Shown: positions 7,850-16,741, counted from the first letter of the stretch. The stretch: 54,290 nt of DNA from Cellulomonas sp. URHD0024 (GCF_000426185.1 NZ_AUEW01000016.1:1-54290); one strand, 5' to 3'. A program made the numbers and translations. The notes: generated by a model from the letters alone, not told the origin.

Positions 7850-9919
7850 TCAGCGGTGGTGCTTCTCCGGGATCGGGGCGTCGCCGGCTGCGCGCTGCGC
7901 CTTGTAGTAGGCGCGAGCCTCGTCCTGCCGCTCCGCTTCCGCTCCCGAGGCGATCGGAGCGCGGAGGTGGGCCTGCTCGTAGCCGAACGCATCGACGAGG
8001 TCCTGGGCGTGGGGCCGGAGGCGGGCCAGCAGCCGGTCGATGTAGGACGTCACGGTGCGGGCACGGCCGGTCGAGAGCCGACCGTTGAGCAGGTACCAGG
8101 TCAGGTGCCGCTCGATGAGCGTCAGCCCGAACAGGTCCCGGACCCACGTGAGGATCTGCCGCGTGCTCGGGTCGGTGACCCGCTCCAGCGCCGCCGTGAA
8201 CGACTCCCACTGGACCAGCTCCGCGTGTGCGCGCGCTGCCTCGACGAGCTCATGCTGGTGCGCGTTGAACAGGGCGGCGGCCTCCTGGGCCGAAGCCTTC
8301 TGCGACGGCCGCAGCGCCTGCGCGATGTCGGCGACCATCGTCTCGACCCGGTCCACCAGCAGCTCGCGCTGTGTTGTCGTCTCGCGCAGCTGACCGGCTG
8401 AGCGGCGGGGGTCGCCCACGTCCGAGATGGTCTGGATCGCGCGGACCAGCGGGGTCCGGTAGCGCGCGGCATCGGCGGCCCGCTCGGCCACGACGCGGGC
8501 GACCTTGGTGGCGTCGAGGTGCTTGAGCGAGTGGCCGTAGTCCGCCAGCAGCCGCTTTCCGACGAGCTGCAGCAGGACGGTGTTGTCGCCCTCGAACGTG
8601 GCGTAGACGTCCATGTCCGCGCGCAGCCCGGTCAACCGGTTCTCCGCGAGGAACCCGGCGCCGCCGCACGCCTCCCGGGACACCTGCAGCGTGGTCAGGG
8701 CGTGCCAGGTCGACGTCGGCTTGAGCGCCGCGGCCAGCGTCTCGAGGTCCTCGCGCGACTCCGGTGTGTCGTTGCGGCCCGAGAACACGTCGTCGAACGC
8801 GGCCAGCAGGTCCTCGTGCGCGAACCCGGCGGCATAGGTCTCGGCGAGCAGTGGCAGCAGCCGGCGCTGGTGCTCGGCGTAGTCGAGGATCACGACCTCC
8901 TCGCCCGGCGCCCCGGACGCGAACTGCCGGCGCTGGTTGCCGTAGGTGATCGCGATGGTCAGGCCGAGACGCGCGGCGACGACCGCCGCACCGTCCAGCG
9001 AGACCCGGCCCTGGACCAGGGTGCCGAGCATCGTGAAGAACCGGCGACCGGGGCTGTCGATCGGTGACTCGTAGACGCCGGCAGGCGTGACGTCGCCGTA
9101 CCGGTTGAGCAGGTTGGTCCGTGGGATCCGCACGTTGTCGAACCAGAGCCGGCCGTTGTCGATGCCGTTCAGGCCGCCCTTGAGCCCGTCGTCCTCGCCG
9201 CCGACGCCGGGCAGGAAGGCCATGGTCGACTCGTCGCGGATCGGCACGTAGAACGCGTGCACACCATGGTCGACGCCCTGGGTGACCAGCCGCGCGAACA
9301 CGACGGCGGCGGTACCGTGCACAGCCGCGTTGCCGAGGTAGTCCTTCCAGGCCGCGCGGAACGGCGTGTGGATGACGAACTCCTCGGAGTCCTCGTCGTA
9401 CGTCGCCGTGGTGCCGATCGCCGCGACGTCGGAGCCGTGGCCGGTCTCGGTCATCGCGAACACACCCGGCACCGCGACGCTCAGGGCGCCGGGCAGGAAG
9501 TCGTCATGGTTGCGCTCGGTGCCCAGGTGGTAGATCGCCGACGCGAACAGGCCCCACTGCACACCGGACTTGATCTGCAGCGACGGGTCGGCGTGCCCGA
9601 GCTCCTCGAACCTCGCCAGGAAGCCGCCGTGGTCGCCGGCGCCGCCGAACCGCTCCGGGAACGAGCGGTGCACGTCCCCCTCCGCGGCCAGCAGCCGCAG
9701 CTGCCCGAGCACCCGCTCCCGGTGCTCGGGGACGGGCTGGCCCTCGATCCGGTGGAACCGCTCGTCCGCCATCAGCCTGCGGGCGGCCAGGCGGAGCTCC
9801 GGGTAGTGCCCGAGCAGCACCTCGCTCAGGTGGGCGATGTCGACGGCGACGTCGGCGTCGAGACGGGGGTCGCCCGCATCGTCGACCGAGGTCACGGGGC
9901 GCTGCGTGGTGGTGCTCAT
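7850..9919 (-). CDS. Acyl-CoA oxidase/dehydrogenase family flavoprotein
   Basis: 689-aa FAD enzyme for the first, double-bond-forming step of fatty acyl-CoA beta-oxidation. Length and the signature FAMTETGHGSDVAAI (about residues 200-215) match the acyl-CoA oxidase branch rather than 380-aa acyl-CoA dehydrogenases. The C-terminal half contains the oxidase-type helical domain (EACGGAGFLAENRL; TFEGDNTVLLQLVGKRLL). ATG 9919 has a GGAGGAA site, and its first bases overlap the stop of the upstream TetR gene (ATGA), so both are translated from one mRNA. Divergent thiolase, reductase and hydratase genes give the remaining beta-oxidation-like steps. Whether oxygen or an electron carrier accepts electrons cannot be told from sequence. 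Confidence 0.9.
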   Translation of the reverse strand: MSTTTQRPVTSVDDAGDPRLDADVAVDIAHLSEVLLGHYPELRLAARRLMADERFHRIEGQPVPEHRERVLGQLRLLAAEGDVHRSFPERFGGAGDHGGFLARFEELGHADPSLQIKSGVQWGLFASAIYHLGTERNHDDFLPGALSVAVPGVFAMTETGHGSDVAAIGTTATYDEDSEEFVIHTPFRAAWKDYLGNAAVHGTAAVVFARLVTQGVDHGVHAFYVPIRDESTMAFLPGVGGEDDGLKGGLNGIDNGRLWFDNVRIPRTNLLNRYGDVTPAGVYESPIDSPGRRFFTMLGTLVQGRVSLDGAAVVAARLGLTIAITYGNQRRQFASGAPGEEVVILDYAEHQRRLLPLLAETYAAGFAHEDLLAAFDDVFSGRNDTPESREDLETLAAALKPTSTWHALTTLQVSREACGGAGFLAENRLTGLRADMDVYATFEGDNTVLLQLVGKRLLADYGHSLKHLDATKVARVVAERAADAARYRTPLVRAIQTISDVGDPRRSAGQLRETTTQRELLVDRVETMVADIAQALRPSQKASAQEAAALFNAHQHELVEAARAHAELVQWESFTAALERVTDPSTRQILTWVRDLFGLTLIERHLTWYLLNGRLSTGRARTVTSYIDRLLARLRPHAQDLVDAFGYEQAHLRAPIASGAEAERQDEARAYYKAQRAAGDAPIPEKHHR

Positions 9920-10674
9920 GCTTCCTCCGTGTGTGCGGTGCTCATGCTGACGGGCCTGTGTTCCCGAGCGAGCAGGCCGACGGGTCCCGCCCAGAGCCAG
10001 GCGGCGATCTGCGCGGTGATCTCCTCGCGGTCGGGCGTGCCGGGCTCGTCGCGGTGGGCCAGCCACCACTCGCCCGCACCGCGGACGAAGCCGACGGCAC
10101 CGGCCGCCCAGGACTCGGCGAGCGCGGCACCGGGCGCGCCGGGCTCCGAGGGCCGGCGCGCGCGCCCCTCCGACGACGTCAGCCCGCGCGCGAACGGCGC
10201 TGCGACCAGGGCGGTCACCGAGTCGAGGAAGTGCCCGAGCGGGCCGCCGGACTCGACCGACCCGTCGCGGGTCACGAACGCGTAGACGTTGGGTGAGGAC
10301 TCGATCATCTCGAGGTAGACGGCGACCATGGCGCGCAGGCCTTCACGCGGCGTCGGTGCGATGCGCAGGACGCCCTCGAGGGCACCTTGGATCTGCAGGA
10401 CGACGGCTTCGGCGACGGCGATCTGCAGGCCGGTCTTGTCGGTGAAGTAGCGGTAGACGATCGACTTGGAGGTGCCGGCGTCGGCCGCGATCTCCTCCAT
10501 CGAGACGTCTGGCCCGCGGTGGTGGACGGTGCGACGGGCAGTACGCACCAGCTCGGCACGACGGGCCTCGCGGTGGTCGGCCCAACGGGTCGAGCGGCCG
10601 TCGGTCTCCGGCGGCTGCTCGATGATGGGGGTGAGGGCCGTCGTCGTCGACGTACCCGGGGGGCTCGGGCTCAC
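9916..10674 (-). CDS. TetR-family transcriptional regulator
   Basis: 252-aa repressor. The N-terminal HTH is clear: EEIAADAGTSKSIVYRYFTDK, then a variable ligand-binding domain with the Trp-rich stretch AAWLWAGPVGLL near the end. It probably senses an acyl-CoA or similar lipid and controls its own operon with the acyl-CoA oxidase (4-nt ATGA overlap) and perhaps the divergent thiolase operon. The GTG at 10674 is chosen because TACCTT lies 7 nt upstream. A TTG start at 10719 would sit on a perfect TTGACA (10719-10714), which looks like a promoter element rather than coding. No obvious palindromic operator was found in the 97-bp divergent gap. Confidence 0.9.
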   Translation of the reverse strand: MSPSPPGTSTTTALTPIIEQPPETDGRSTRWADHREARRAELVRTARRTVHHRGPDVSMEEIAADAGTSKSIVYRYFTDKTGLQIAVAEAVVLQIQGALEGVLRIAPTPREGLRAMVAVYLEMIESSPNVYAFVTRDGSVESGGPLGHFLDSVTALVAAPFARGLTSSEGRARRPSEPGAPGAALAESWAAGAVGFVRGAGEWWLAHRDEPGTPDREEITAQIAAWLWAGPVGLLAREHRPVSMSTAHTEEA

Positions 10675-10681
10675 GAGACCG

Positions 10682-10719
10682 AAGGTATCAGGTACTGTGG
10701 GTTTCGGACACACTGTCAA
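10682..10719 (-). promoter_or_regulatory. Promoter elements of the tetR operon
   Basis: On the minus strand, TTGACA spans 10719-10714 and TACCTT spans 10687-10682, the latter 7 nt before the GTG. Their spacing (26 nt) is too long for one classical promoter. TTGACA may therefore pair with AGTACC (17 nt) or GTACCT (18 nt), with TACCTT an alternative leaderless -10. Confidence 0.4.
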
Positions 10720-10771
10720 CTCCCCAGCCGGTCAGATCGCTTCATCGTCGAATGCGAGAGGAACGAGCCTC

Positions 10772-12085
10772 ATGGCCCGTCGCACGTCCACGCCCACCCC
10801 GTCGCCCCGCGCCGCCTACGTCCTGGGGGGCAACCGCATCCCCTTCGCCCGCGCCGGCGGCCCGTACGCGCACGCGAGCAACCAGGACATGCTCACGGCC
10901 ACGCTCGACGGGCTGGTGGCGCGGTACGGGCTCCAGGGTGAGCGGATCGGCGAGGTGGCCGCCGGGGCGGTGCTCAAGCACAGCCGCGACTTCAACCTCA
11001 CGCGCGAGTCGGTGCTCGGCTCGGCGCTCTCCCCCGAGACGCCCGCCTACGACGTGCAGATGGCGTGCGCGACCGGGCTGGAGACCGTCGTGTCGCTGAG
11101 CAACAAGATCCGGCTCGGGCAGCTCGAGTCGGCGATCGCGGCCGGTGTGGACACGACGTCCGACGCGCCGATCGCCGTCAGCGACCGGCTGCGTCGGGCA
11201 TTGCTGGACCTCTCCCACGCGCGGTCCACGTCTCAGAAGCTCGCTGCGCTGGCCCGCATCCGGCCCAAGGACCTGGCGCCGTCGGCGCCCCGGACCGACG
11301 AGCCGCGCACCCAGCTGTCGATGGGTGAGCACCAGGCGCTGACCACCGCGCAGTGGGGCATCACGCAGGAGGCGCAGGACGAGCTCGCGCTCGCCAGCCA
11401 CCAGCGGCTCGCCGCCGCGTACGACGACGGGTTCTTCGACGACCTCGTCACCCCGTTCCGCGGGCTGACGCGCGACGCGAACCTGCGCGCCGACTCGTCC
11501 CTGGAGAAGCTGGCGTCGTTGCGGCCCGTGTTCGGTCTGGGACTCGACACCCCCGCGACGATGACCGCCGGCAACTCGACCCCGTTGTCCGACGGGGCGT
11601 CGGCGGTGCTGCTCGGGTCCGCCGACTGGGCTTCGTCGCATGGCCTGACTCCGCTCGCCTCGGTCGTCGACGCCGAGGCCGCGGCCGTCGACTTCGTGCA
11701 CGGCGTGGACGGGCTGCTGATGGCCCCGACCTTCGCCGTGCCGAGGTTGCTGGCCCGCAACGGCCTGACGCTCGCCGACTTCGACCTGGTCGAGATCCAC
11801 GAGGCGTTCGCCTCGACGGTGCTGACGATCCTGGCGGCCTGGGAGTCCGAGGAGTTCGGGCGTTCCCGATTGGGCCTCGACGGGGCGTTCGGGTCCGTGG
11901 ACCGCGCGAAGCTGAACGTCCACGGCTCCTCGCTCGCCGCCGGACACCCGTTCGCCGCGACCGGCGGACGCATCGTCGCGAGCGTCAGCAAGGAGCTGCA
12001 CCGGCGCGGACCGGGGACACGCGCCCTCGTCTCCGTGTGCGCGGCCGGTGGGCTGGGCCTCACCGCGATCCTCGAGGCGGCCTGA
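10772..12085 (+). CDS. Thiolase (acetyl-CoA C-acyltransferase), FadA2/FadI-like
   Basis: 437-aa thiolase that cleaves 3-ketoacyl-CoA, or condenses acetyl-CoA. The acylated Cys is Cys99 in QMACATGLETV. The His and second Cys motifs are in HGSSLAAGHPFAATGGR and VCAAGGLG at the C-terminus, so the enzyme looks complete. ATG 10772 follows GAGAGGAACG. The stop overlaps the next start by one base (TGATG), so thiolase, reductase, hydratase and the unknown gene at 14300 look like one operon, divergent from tetR and the oxidase. The same pairing of FadA2, FabG4 and HtdX is known in Mycobacterium tuberculosis (Rv0243-Rv0241c). Confidence 0.94.
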   Translation: MARRTSTPTPSPRAAYVLGGNRIPFARAGGPYAHASNQDMLTATLDGLVARYGLQGERIGEVAAGAVLKHSRDFNLTRESVLGSALSPETPAYDVQMACATGLETVVSLSNKIRLGQLESAIAAGVDTTSDAPIAVSDRLRRALLDLSHARSTSQKLAALARIRPKDLAPSAPRTDEPRTQLSMGEHQALTTAQWGITQEAQDELALASHQRLAAAYDDGFFDDLVTPFRGLTRDANLRADSSLEKLASLRPVFGLGLDTPATMTAGNSTPLSDGASAVLLGSADWASSHGLTPLASVVDAEAAAVDFVHGVDGLLMAPTFAVPRLLARNGLTLADFDLVEIHEAFASTVLTILAAWESEEFGRSRLGLDGAFGSVDRAKLNVHGSSLAAGHPFAATGGRIVASVSKELHRRGPGTRALVSVCAAGGLGLTAILEAA

Positions 12086-13422
12086 TGTCCTCCGACGACA
12101 CCTACCTGAACCTCGTGAACGGCGGGTTCACCGGCAAGGTCGCCAAGCAGTTCGGGCTCCCGCAGCCCGCGCCGCTGAGGCGGTTCGCCCCGGGACAACC
12201 GCTGCTCGACGGTCCCGTCCTGGTGCTGGGGGACGACGAGCTCGCGGACCTCCTGGCGACCGACTGGGCCCTCGACGTGCACCGGCGCCCGACACCCGAT
12301 CTGCGGTACTCGGCGGTGGTCCTCGGGCTGACCGACCTGATCCACCCGTCCGCCTTGAGCGCGCCGGTCATGGAGCTGGCCGGCGTCCTGAAGAAGCTCG
12401 CCCGGGGCGGCCGGGTGGTCACCGTCTCCCGAGCGGCGTCGCCCGAGGACGCCCCCTCCGTCGCCGCGGCCCGGCAGGGGGTCGACGGGTTCGTCCGCTC
12501 GATCGCCAAGGAGCTGCGCGGCGGTGCGACCGCGAACGGTCTGGTGCTCGCCGCCGACGTGCCGGTCACCGCGCCGTCCGTCGTGGGTGCGCTCCGGTTC
12601 TTCCTCTCCACGCGATCGGCGTTCGTGGACGGGCAGCTGCTCGCGATCGACTCGTCGGCGGGCTCCCTGCCGTCGGACTGGGAGCGGCCGCTGGAGGGTC
12701 GGGTCGCCGTCGTCACGGGAGCCGCCCGCGGTATCGGGGAGTCGATCGCCGAGACGCTCGCGCGGGACGGCGCCGTCGTCGTGGCCGTCGACGTGCCCGC
12801 CGCGGGAGAGCAGCTCGTCGCCGTCGCCAACCGCGTCCGTGGGACAGCGCTGCAGCTCGACGTGACCGCGCCCGACGCAGGTGCACGCCTGCTCGAGCAC
12901 ACGCTGCAGCGGCACGGACGGATCGACATCGTCGTGCACAACGCCGGCATCACCCGGGACAAGCTGCTGGCCAACATGACCCCCGAGAAGTGGGACGCCG
13001 TCCTGGCGGTCAACATCGCCTCGCAGCTCGCGATCAACGAGGCGCTGCTGACGTCCGGCGACTTCACCGACGCGCCACGGATCGTCTCGCTCGCGTCCAC
13101 GTCGGGCATCGCCGGCAACCGCGGACAGGCGAACTACGCGGCCTCGAAGGGCGGTGTCATCGGCATGGTCCGCGCGACGGCACCCCTGCTGGCGGCCTTC
13201 GGCGGCACCGCCAACGCGGTCGCGCCCGGGTTCATCGAGACCGAGATGACCGCGCGGATCCCCGTCGTCATGCGCCAGGTGGCTCGGCGCCTGAACTCGC
13301 TGCAGCAGGGCGGTCAGCCCGTCGACGTGGCCGAGACCGTCGCCTTCCTCGCGTCGCCCGCCGCCGGTGGGATCGTCGGTCGCGTGCTGCGGGTGTGCGG
13401 GCAGAACCTGGTCGGCCAGTGA
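12085..13422 (+). CDS. Two-domain 3-oxoacyl reductase, FabG4 type
   Basis: 445-aa short-chain reductase, about 200 aa longer than ordinary FabG. The N-terminal half is a flavodoxin-like domain lacking the nucleotide motif. The C-terminal half (from about 210) has the full SDR set: VTGAARGIGES, HNAGITRDK, the Ser of SLASTSGIAG and the catalytic YAASK. This is the high-molecular-weight FabG4 architecture, NADH-dependent in mycobacteria and acting on CoA- or ACP-linked 3-ketoacyl chains. It starts on the last base of the thiolase stop and ends in a GTGA overlap with the hydratase gene, so the three enzymes are probably made together. Confidence 0.93.
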   Translation: MSSDDTYLNLVNGGFTGKVAKQFGLPQPAPLRRFAPGQPLLDGPVLVLGDDELADLLATDWALDVHRRPTPDLRYSAVVLGLTDLIHPSALSAPVMELAGVLKKLARGGRVVTVSRAASPEDAPSVAAARQGVDGFVRSIAKELRGGATANGLVLAADVPVTAPSVVGALRFFLSTRSAFVDGQLLAIDSSAGSLPSDWERPLEGRVAVVTGAARGIGESIAETLARDGAVVVAVDVPAAGEQLVAVANRVRGTALQLDVTAPDAGARLLEHTLQRHGRIDIVVHNAGITRDKLLANMTPEKWDAVLAVNIASQLAINEALLTSGDFTDAPRIVSLASTSGIAGNRGQANYAASKGGVIGMVRATAPLLAAFGGTANAVAPGFIETEMTARIPVVMRQVARRLNSLQQGGQPVDVAETVAFLASPAAGGIVGRVLRVCGQNLVGQ

Positions 13423-14285
13423 CCGTCGTCGTCCTGCCCGGCGTACCCGGAGCCGGCGGGCTCTACCTCCGCGGGGCAGTCTCGTCGGGAGGACTGGCGA
13501 TCCGCCGCCGAGTGGACCGCGCTCCCCGGGACCTGCCCGATGTGGCCTACGTGGTCCGGGGCGTCCGTGCCGATCCCGACCGCCTCACGGAGTTCCAGCA
13601 CCTGCTGGGCGAGTCCGCCAGCGATGCCCTGCCGGCCGGCTTCGTGCACGCGCTCGCGTTCCCCGTCACGATCGCGCTCATGGCACGTCCCGACTTCCCG
13701 CTCCCGGTCGCGGGGATGGTCCACCTGTCCAACCAGGTGACGCAGACGCGGCCCCTCACGCTCGGGGAGCCCTTCGACGTCCGGGCGACGGCGGCCGACC
13801 TGCGCGCGCACCGCACCGGAACACAGGTCGACCTCGTGACCACCGTCTCGACGGGCGACGACATCGCGTGGCGGGGTGTCTCGACGTACCTCGCACGCGG
13901 CCTGTTCCTGCGGGGCCAGGGTCCCGACGACCGGTCGACCTTCGACCCACCGACGCCGACCGGACAGTGGGTGCTCGGCGCCGACACGGGCCGGCGGTAC
14001 GCCGCCGTCTCCGGAGACCACAACCCGATACACGTCTCGTCGCTGGCCGCCAAGGCGTTCGGCTTCCCCCGCGCGATCGCCCATGGGATGTACACGGCGT
14101 CCCGTGCCCTCGCGTCCGTGGGGCCCGCCCGTGGCGACGCGTTCGACTGGTCGGTCAGCTTTGCCAAGCCGGTCCTGCTTCCCTCCACCGTGAACGTGCG
14201 GATCGCCCCGTCGGAGACCGGGTTCTCGGTGGCGGCCTGGAGCAGCGTCCCTCACCTGACGGGTTCCGTCACGCCGCTGGCCTGA
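13419..14285 (+). CDS. MaoC-like (R)-hydratase/dehydratase, HtdX type
   Basis: 288-aa double hot-dog protein. The C-terminal half has the hydratase-2 motif (YAAVSGDHNPIHVSSLAAK) with the catalytic Asp and His, then FPRAIAHGMYT. The N-terminal hot-dog lacks that motif, as in mycobacterial HtdX. Role: reversible hydration of enoyl thioesters next to the FabG4-type reductase. The GTG at 13419 overlaps the previous stop by 4 nt, so it is translationally coupled. Direction in the cell (beta-oxidation or chain elongation) is undecided, because the cluster mixes an oxidase with enzymes that can also work in synthesis. Confidence 0.9.
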   Translation: MTVVVLPGVPGAGGLYLRGAVSSGGLAIRRRVDRAPRDLPDVAYVVRGVRADPDRLTEFQHLLGESASDALPAGFVHALAFPVTIALMARPDFPLPVAGMVHLSNQVTQTRPLTLGEPFDVRATAADLRAHRTGTQVDLVTTVSTGDDIAWRGVSTYLARGLFLRGQGPDDRSTFDPPTPTGQWVLGADTGRRYAAVSGDHNPIHVSSLAAKAFGFPRAIAHGMYTASRALASVGPARGDAFDWSVSFAKPVLLPSTVNVRIAPSETGFSVAAWSSVPHLTGSVTPLA

Positions 14286-14299
14286 GCTTGACTGGTGGG

Positions 14300-14836
14300 G
14301 TGCGCGCACCGGGTCCCTCCAGCTGGACGATCAGCGCTCGTGACGGCAGCCCGTTCACGACCGCGCTGTACGTGCGTGAGGCGTTCGGGCTGGGCGTCGC
14401 ACCCGACATCCCGCGTCTGACTCCTCCGGTCCCCTTCCTCGAGGAGCTCGCCGCCGACCCCGTCGACTGGGACGCGTGGTGGGACGCGATCTGCGCCGCG
14501 GGTCCGGAGATCGCCTTCGTCGCGCCGCCGACCGGTCCGGACCTGTTCCTTGCCTACGAGCAGGTGCTCCGCAACGTGTCGGTGTGGGCCAACCGTGAGC
14601 GCCGGCATCCGGACCCCCGTTCCCCCGACGCCCTCGACCCGACCCGCATGGTGCGGGCCCTGGAGCAGTCGCTCGGTCGGCGCGCGTCGTTCTCGTTCTT
14701 CGTCGACGCGCTGCCGGTCACCGGCGACTGGCACCGCGACGTGTCACCGACGTGGGTGCTGGTCAGCACCGACGTCTGGCTGGACGCCCGCCGCCTGATC
14801 CCCCTGCTCGAGGAGCGCGTCCGGCCGCTGATCTGA
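14300..14836 (+). CDS. Conserved hypothetical protein at end of lipid operon
   Basis: About 178 aa, no family recognised. It is Trp- and Pro-rich (DWDAWWDAI; VSVWANRERRHPDPRS), has a central acidic region and no signal peptide or TM segment. It begins within 15 nt of the hydratase stop, so it is probably the last gene of the operon. The start is uncertain: GTG 14300 or TTG 14288; GTG is taken as the more common codon. A strong inverted repeat follows at 14850. Function unknown. Confidence 0.65.
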   Translation: MRAPGPSSWTISARDGSPFTTALYVREAFGLGVAPDIPRLTPPVPFLEELAADPVDWDAWWDAICAAGPEIAFVAPPTGPDLFLAYEQVLRNVSVWANRERRHPDPRSPDALDPTRMVRALEQSLGRRASFSFFVDALPVTGDWHRDVSPTWVLVSTDVWLDARRLIPLLEERVRPLI

Positions 14837-14849
14837 CGGCCGGCGTCCG

Positions 14850-14917
14850 CGACTTCGTGCGTTCGAACCGAGGTCGTCTGTTGGAACGCACGAACTCGGT
14901 TCGAACGCACGAAGTCG
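14850..14917. repeat. Perfect 23-bp inverted repeat between convergent genes
   Basis: Arms 14850-14872 and 14895-14917 are exact reverse complements around a 22-nt loop. The loop holds a third copy of the arm's core 11-mer GAACGCACGAA (14884-14894; the arm copy is 14903-14913), so the left arm could pair with either. It sits between convergent genes (stops at 14836 and 14937) and probably works as a bidirectional terminator. The internal duplication suggests a repeat-family element. Confidence 0.75.
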
Positions 14918-14936
14918 GCGCTCCCGGGAGCGGGCT

Positions 14937-15287
14937 TCAGGCGTTGCGGGTGGCGACGAAGACCGTGGCGCCGAGCACTGCGAACGGGAGTGTGACGAAC
15001 GCCGAGACGCCGGCGAGCAGCGCGACGACCGCCGTCGTCGCGAACAACCCCGTGGCGAGGACCGCCCGGGCGGTGCCCGGGAGCCGGTGCGCGGACCGGG
15101 GGGCCATCCAGCGACCCCAGAGGGTGACCGCCACCACGACGAACGCGACCGCAAGCCCGACGTACGTCACCGTGCTGCTCCCCAGGCGCCAGCCGGCGAC
15201 CGCCAGCAGCACGACCATGGTCAGCTCGAGCAGGAACGCGAGCACGTCGAGCGCCCCGATCTGCTGCGTCGGCGCAGGCTCGGTCAC
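14937..15287 (-). CDS. YrdB/DUF2568 small membrane protein
   Basis: 116 aa with four hydrophobic segments (about 12-32, 37-57, 70-90, 93-112) and the WGRWMAPRSAHRL signature between TM2 and TM3, as in YrdB-like DUF2568 proteins. Inner membrane, function unknown. GTG 15287 lies 23 nt after the class V aminotransferase stop, so it is probably co-transcribed with that SAM-IV-controlled gene. Confidence 0.82.
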   Translation of the reverse strand: MTEPAPTQQIGALDVLAFLLELTMVVLLAVAGWRLGSSTVTYVGLAVAFVVVAVTLWGRWMAPRSAHRLPGTARAVLATGLFATTAVVALLAGVSAFVTLPFAVLGATVFVATRNA

Positions 15288-15310
15288 GCTGCTCGTCCTG
15301 CCGCGCGGGG

Positions 15311-16705
15311 TCAGTCGTCCAGGGCGGGGCCGCAGGCTGCGGCGGCGGTGGCGGCCAGGTGGTCCAGGCCGTGCACCGCGACCAGCGGACGGGTGTCCTC
15401 GACGACCACCCAGCAGCCGTCGACGATCTCGTAGCCCGACGCCGGACCGACGGACAGGTACGTCGTCAGCGCCGTGACCAGGCGGTCGACGGCCTCGCTC
15501 GTCGTGCCGACGCCGACCGACGCGCGGATCGCCCCGTCGGAGGCGTCGAGGTGCGCGAGGAGCGGGTGCGCGCAGAAGCGGCCGTCGCGGACGCCGATCC
15601 CGTGCTCGGCCGAGAGGTACGCAGCGACCAGGCCGGGATTGTGGCCAGGGACGGTGAAGGTCAGGACACCGACGGGCGGCGCGGAGTCGGGCCAGATGCG
15701 GGCGATCTCGACGCCGTCGATCGCGGACAGTCCGGCGACGAGGCGCGCGCGCAGCGCCTCCTCGTGGGCGTGCAGCGCGCCGGCGGGCAGGGCGGCGAGC
15801 TGGTCACAGGCCTCCGCGAGCGCGATGGCGCCGATGACGTTCGGCGAGCCTGCCTCGTGCCGGGCGGGCGCCGGCTGCCAGACCGTGCGATCGGCGCGCA
15901 CGTCGCGCACCGCACCTCCCCCTGCGAGGTACGGCGAGCCCGTGTCGAGCCAGTCGCGCCGACCGACGAGGGCGCCCGCCCCGAACGGCGCGTAGGTCTT
16001 GTGCCCCGAGAACGCGACGTAGTCGGCGCCCGACGCGGCCAGCGAGAACCCGCGGTGCGGGACCAGCTGGGCACCGTCGACGGCGACCCTGGTGCCCTCG
16101 GCGTGCGCGAGGGCGACGACCTCGTCGACGGGCAGCGCCTCACCGGTCACGTTGGAGGCGCCGGTGACGGTCAGGAGGGCGTAGTGCTGGCGTGCGAGCT
16201 CGTCGCGAAGCCTGGCCAACGTCTCCGCGACCGTGTCCGCGATGGGCAGGATCGTGGTCTGGTGGCCGTGACCGTCGGCGGAGTGCACCCAGGGCAGCAG
16301 GTTGGCGTGGTGCTCGATGTCGAGCACGAGCACGCGGGAGCCGGTCGGGACGACCCCGGCCAGCAGGTTCAGCGAGTCCGTGGTGTTGCGCGTGATGATC
16401 GCGACGTCGTCCGGGCGGGCATCGACGAACCGCGCGATCGTCTGGCGCGCGGACTCGTAGAGGGCGGTGGACACCTGCGACAGGTACCCAGCGCCCCGGT
16501 GCACGGACGCGTAGAGCGGCAGCACCTCCGTGACGCGGGCCGCGACGGCCTCGAGGGCGGGCGCGGAGGCGGCGTAGTCGAGGTTCGCGTAGACCCGCTG
16601 GGTGCCGTCCACGAGGGGCACGGTGGTGTTGCCGCCGACGACGGGGAGCAGCGCGCTCACCGCATCGACGTCCGCACACGAGAGGCGCTCGGTCGTCGTG
16701 GTCAT
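15311..16705 (-). CDS. Class V aminotransferase, cysteine desulfurase-like
   Basis: 464-aa PLP enzyme of the SufS/NifS-type fold. The PLP lysine is Lys236 in AFSGHKTYAPFG, and AVDGAQLVPHRG precedes it. RFCAHPL carries Cys378, at the position of the persulfide-forming Cys of desulfurases, so release of sulfur (or selenium) from cysteine is the likely chemistry; the exact substrate is not proven. ATG 16705 has GGAGGA 5 nt upstream; an open frame extends further but lacks a site. A SAM-IV aptamer ends about 25 nt before that GGAGGA, so synthesis should fall when SAM is high. Divergent from rhodanese-metZ, which has its own SAM riboswitch. Confidence 0.9.
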   Translation of the reverse strand: MTTTTERLSCADVDAVSALLPVVGGNTTVPLVDGTQRVYANLDYAASAPALEAVAARVTEVLPLYASVHRGAGYLSQVSTALYESARQTIARFVDARPDDVAIITRNTTDSLNLLAGVVPTGSRVLVLDIEHHANLLPWVHSADGHGHQTTILPIADTVAETLARLRDELARQHYALLTVTGASNVTGEALPVDEVVALAHAEGTRVAVDGAQLVPHRGFSLAASGADYVAFSGHKTYAPFGAGALVGRRDWLDTGSPYLAGGGAVRDVRADRTVWQPAPARHEAGSPNVIGAIALAEACDQLAALPAGALHAHEEALRARLVAGLSAIDGVEIARIWPDSAPPVGVLTFTVPGHNPGLVAAYLSAEHGIGVRDGRFCAHPLLAHLDASDGAIRASVGVGTTSEAVDRLVTALTTYLSVGPASGYEIVDGCWVVVEDTRPLVAVHGLDHLAATAAAACGPALDD

Positions 16706-16741
16706 GATGGTCCTCCGACACAGAGGGGCACCGCCGTGGTG

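Noticed and set aside
10674..10772. A TetR operator in the tetR/thiolase gap
   Set aside because: I looked for a dyad around GGTATCAGGTACTGTG and the TTTCGGACACAC stretch; only weak or widely spaced half-sites (CCGAA...TTCGG) were found, not enough to call.
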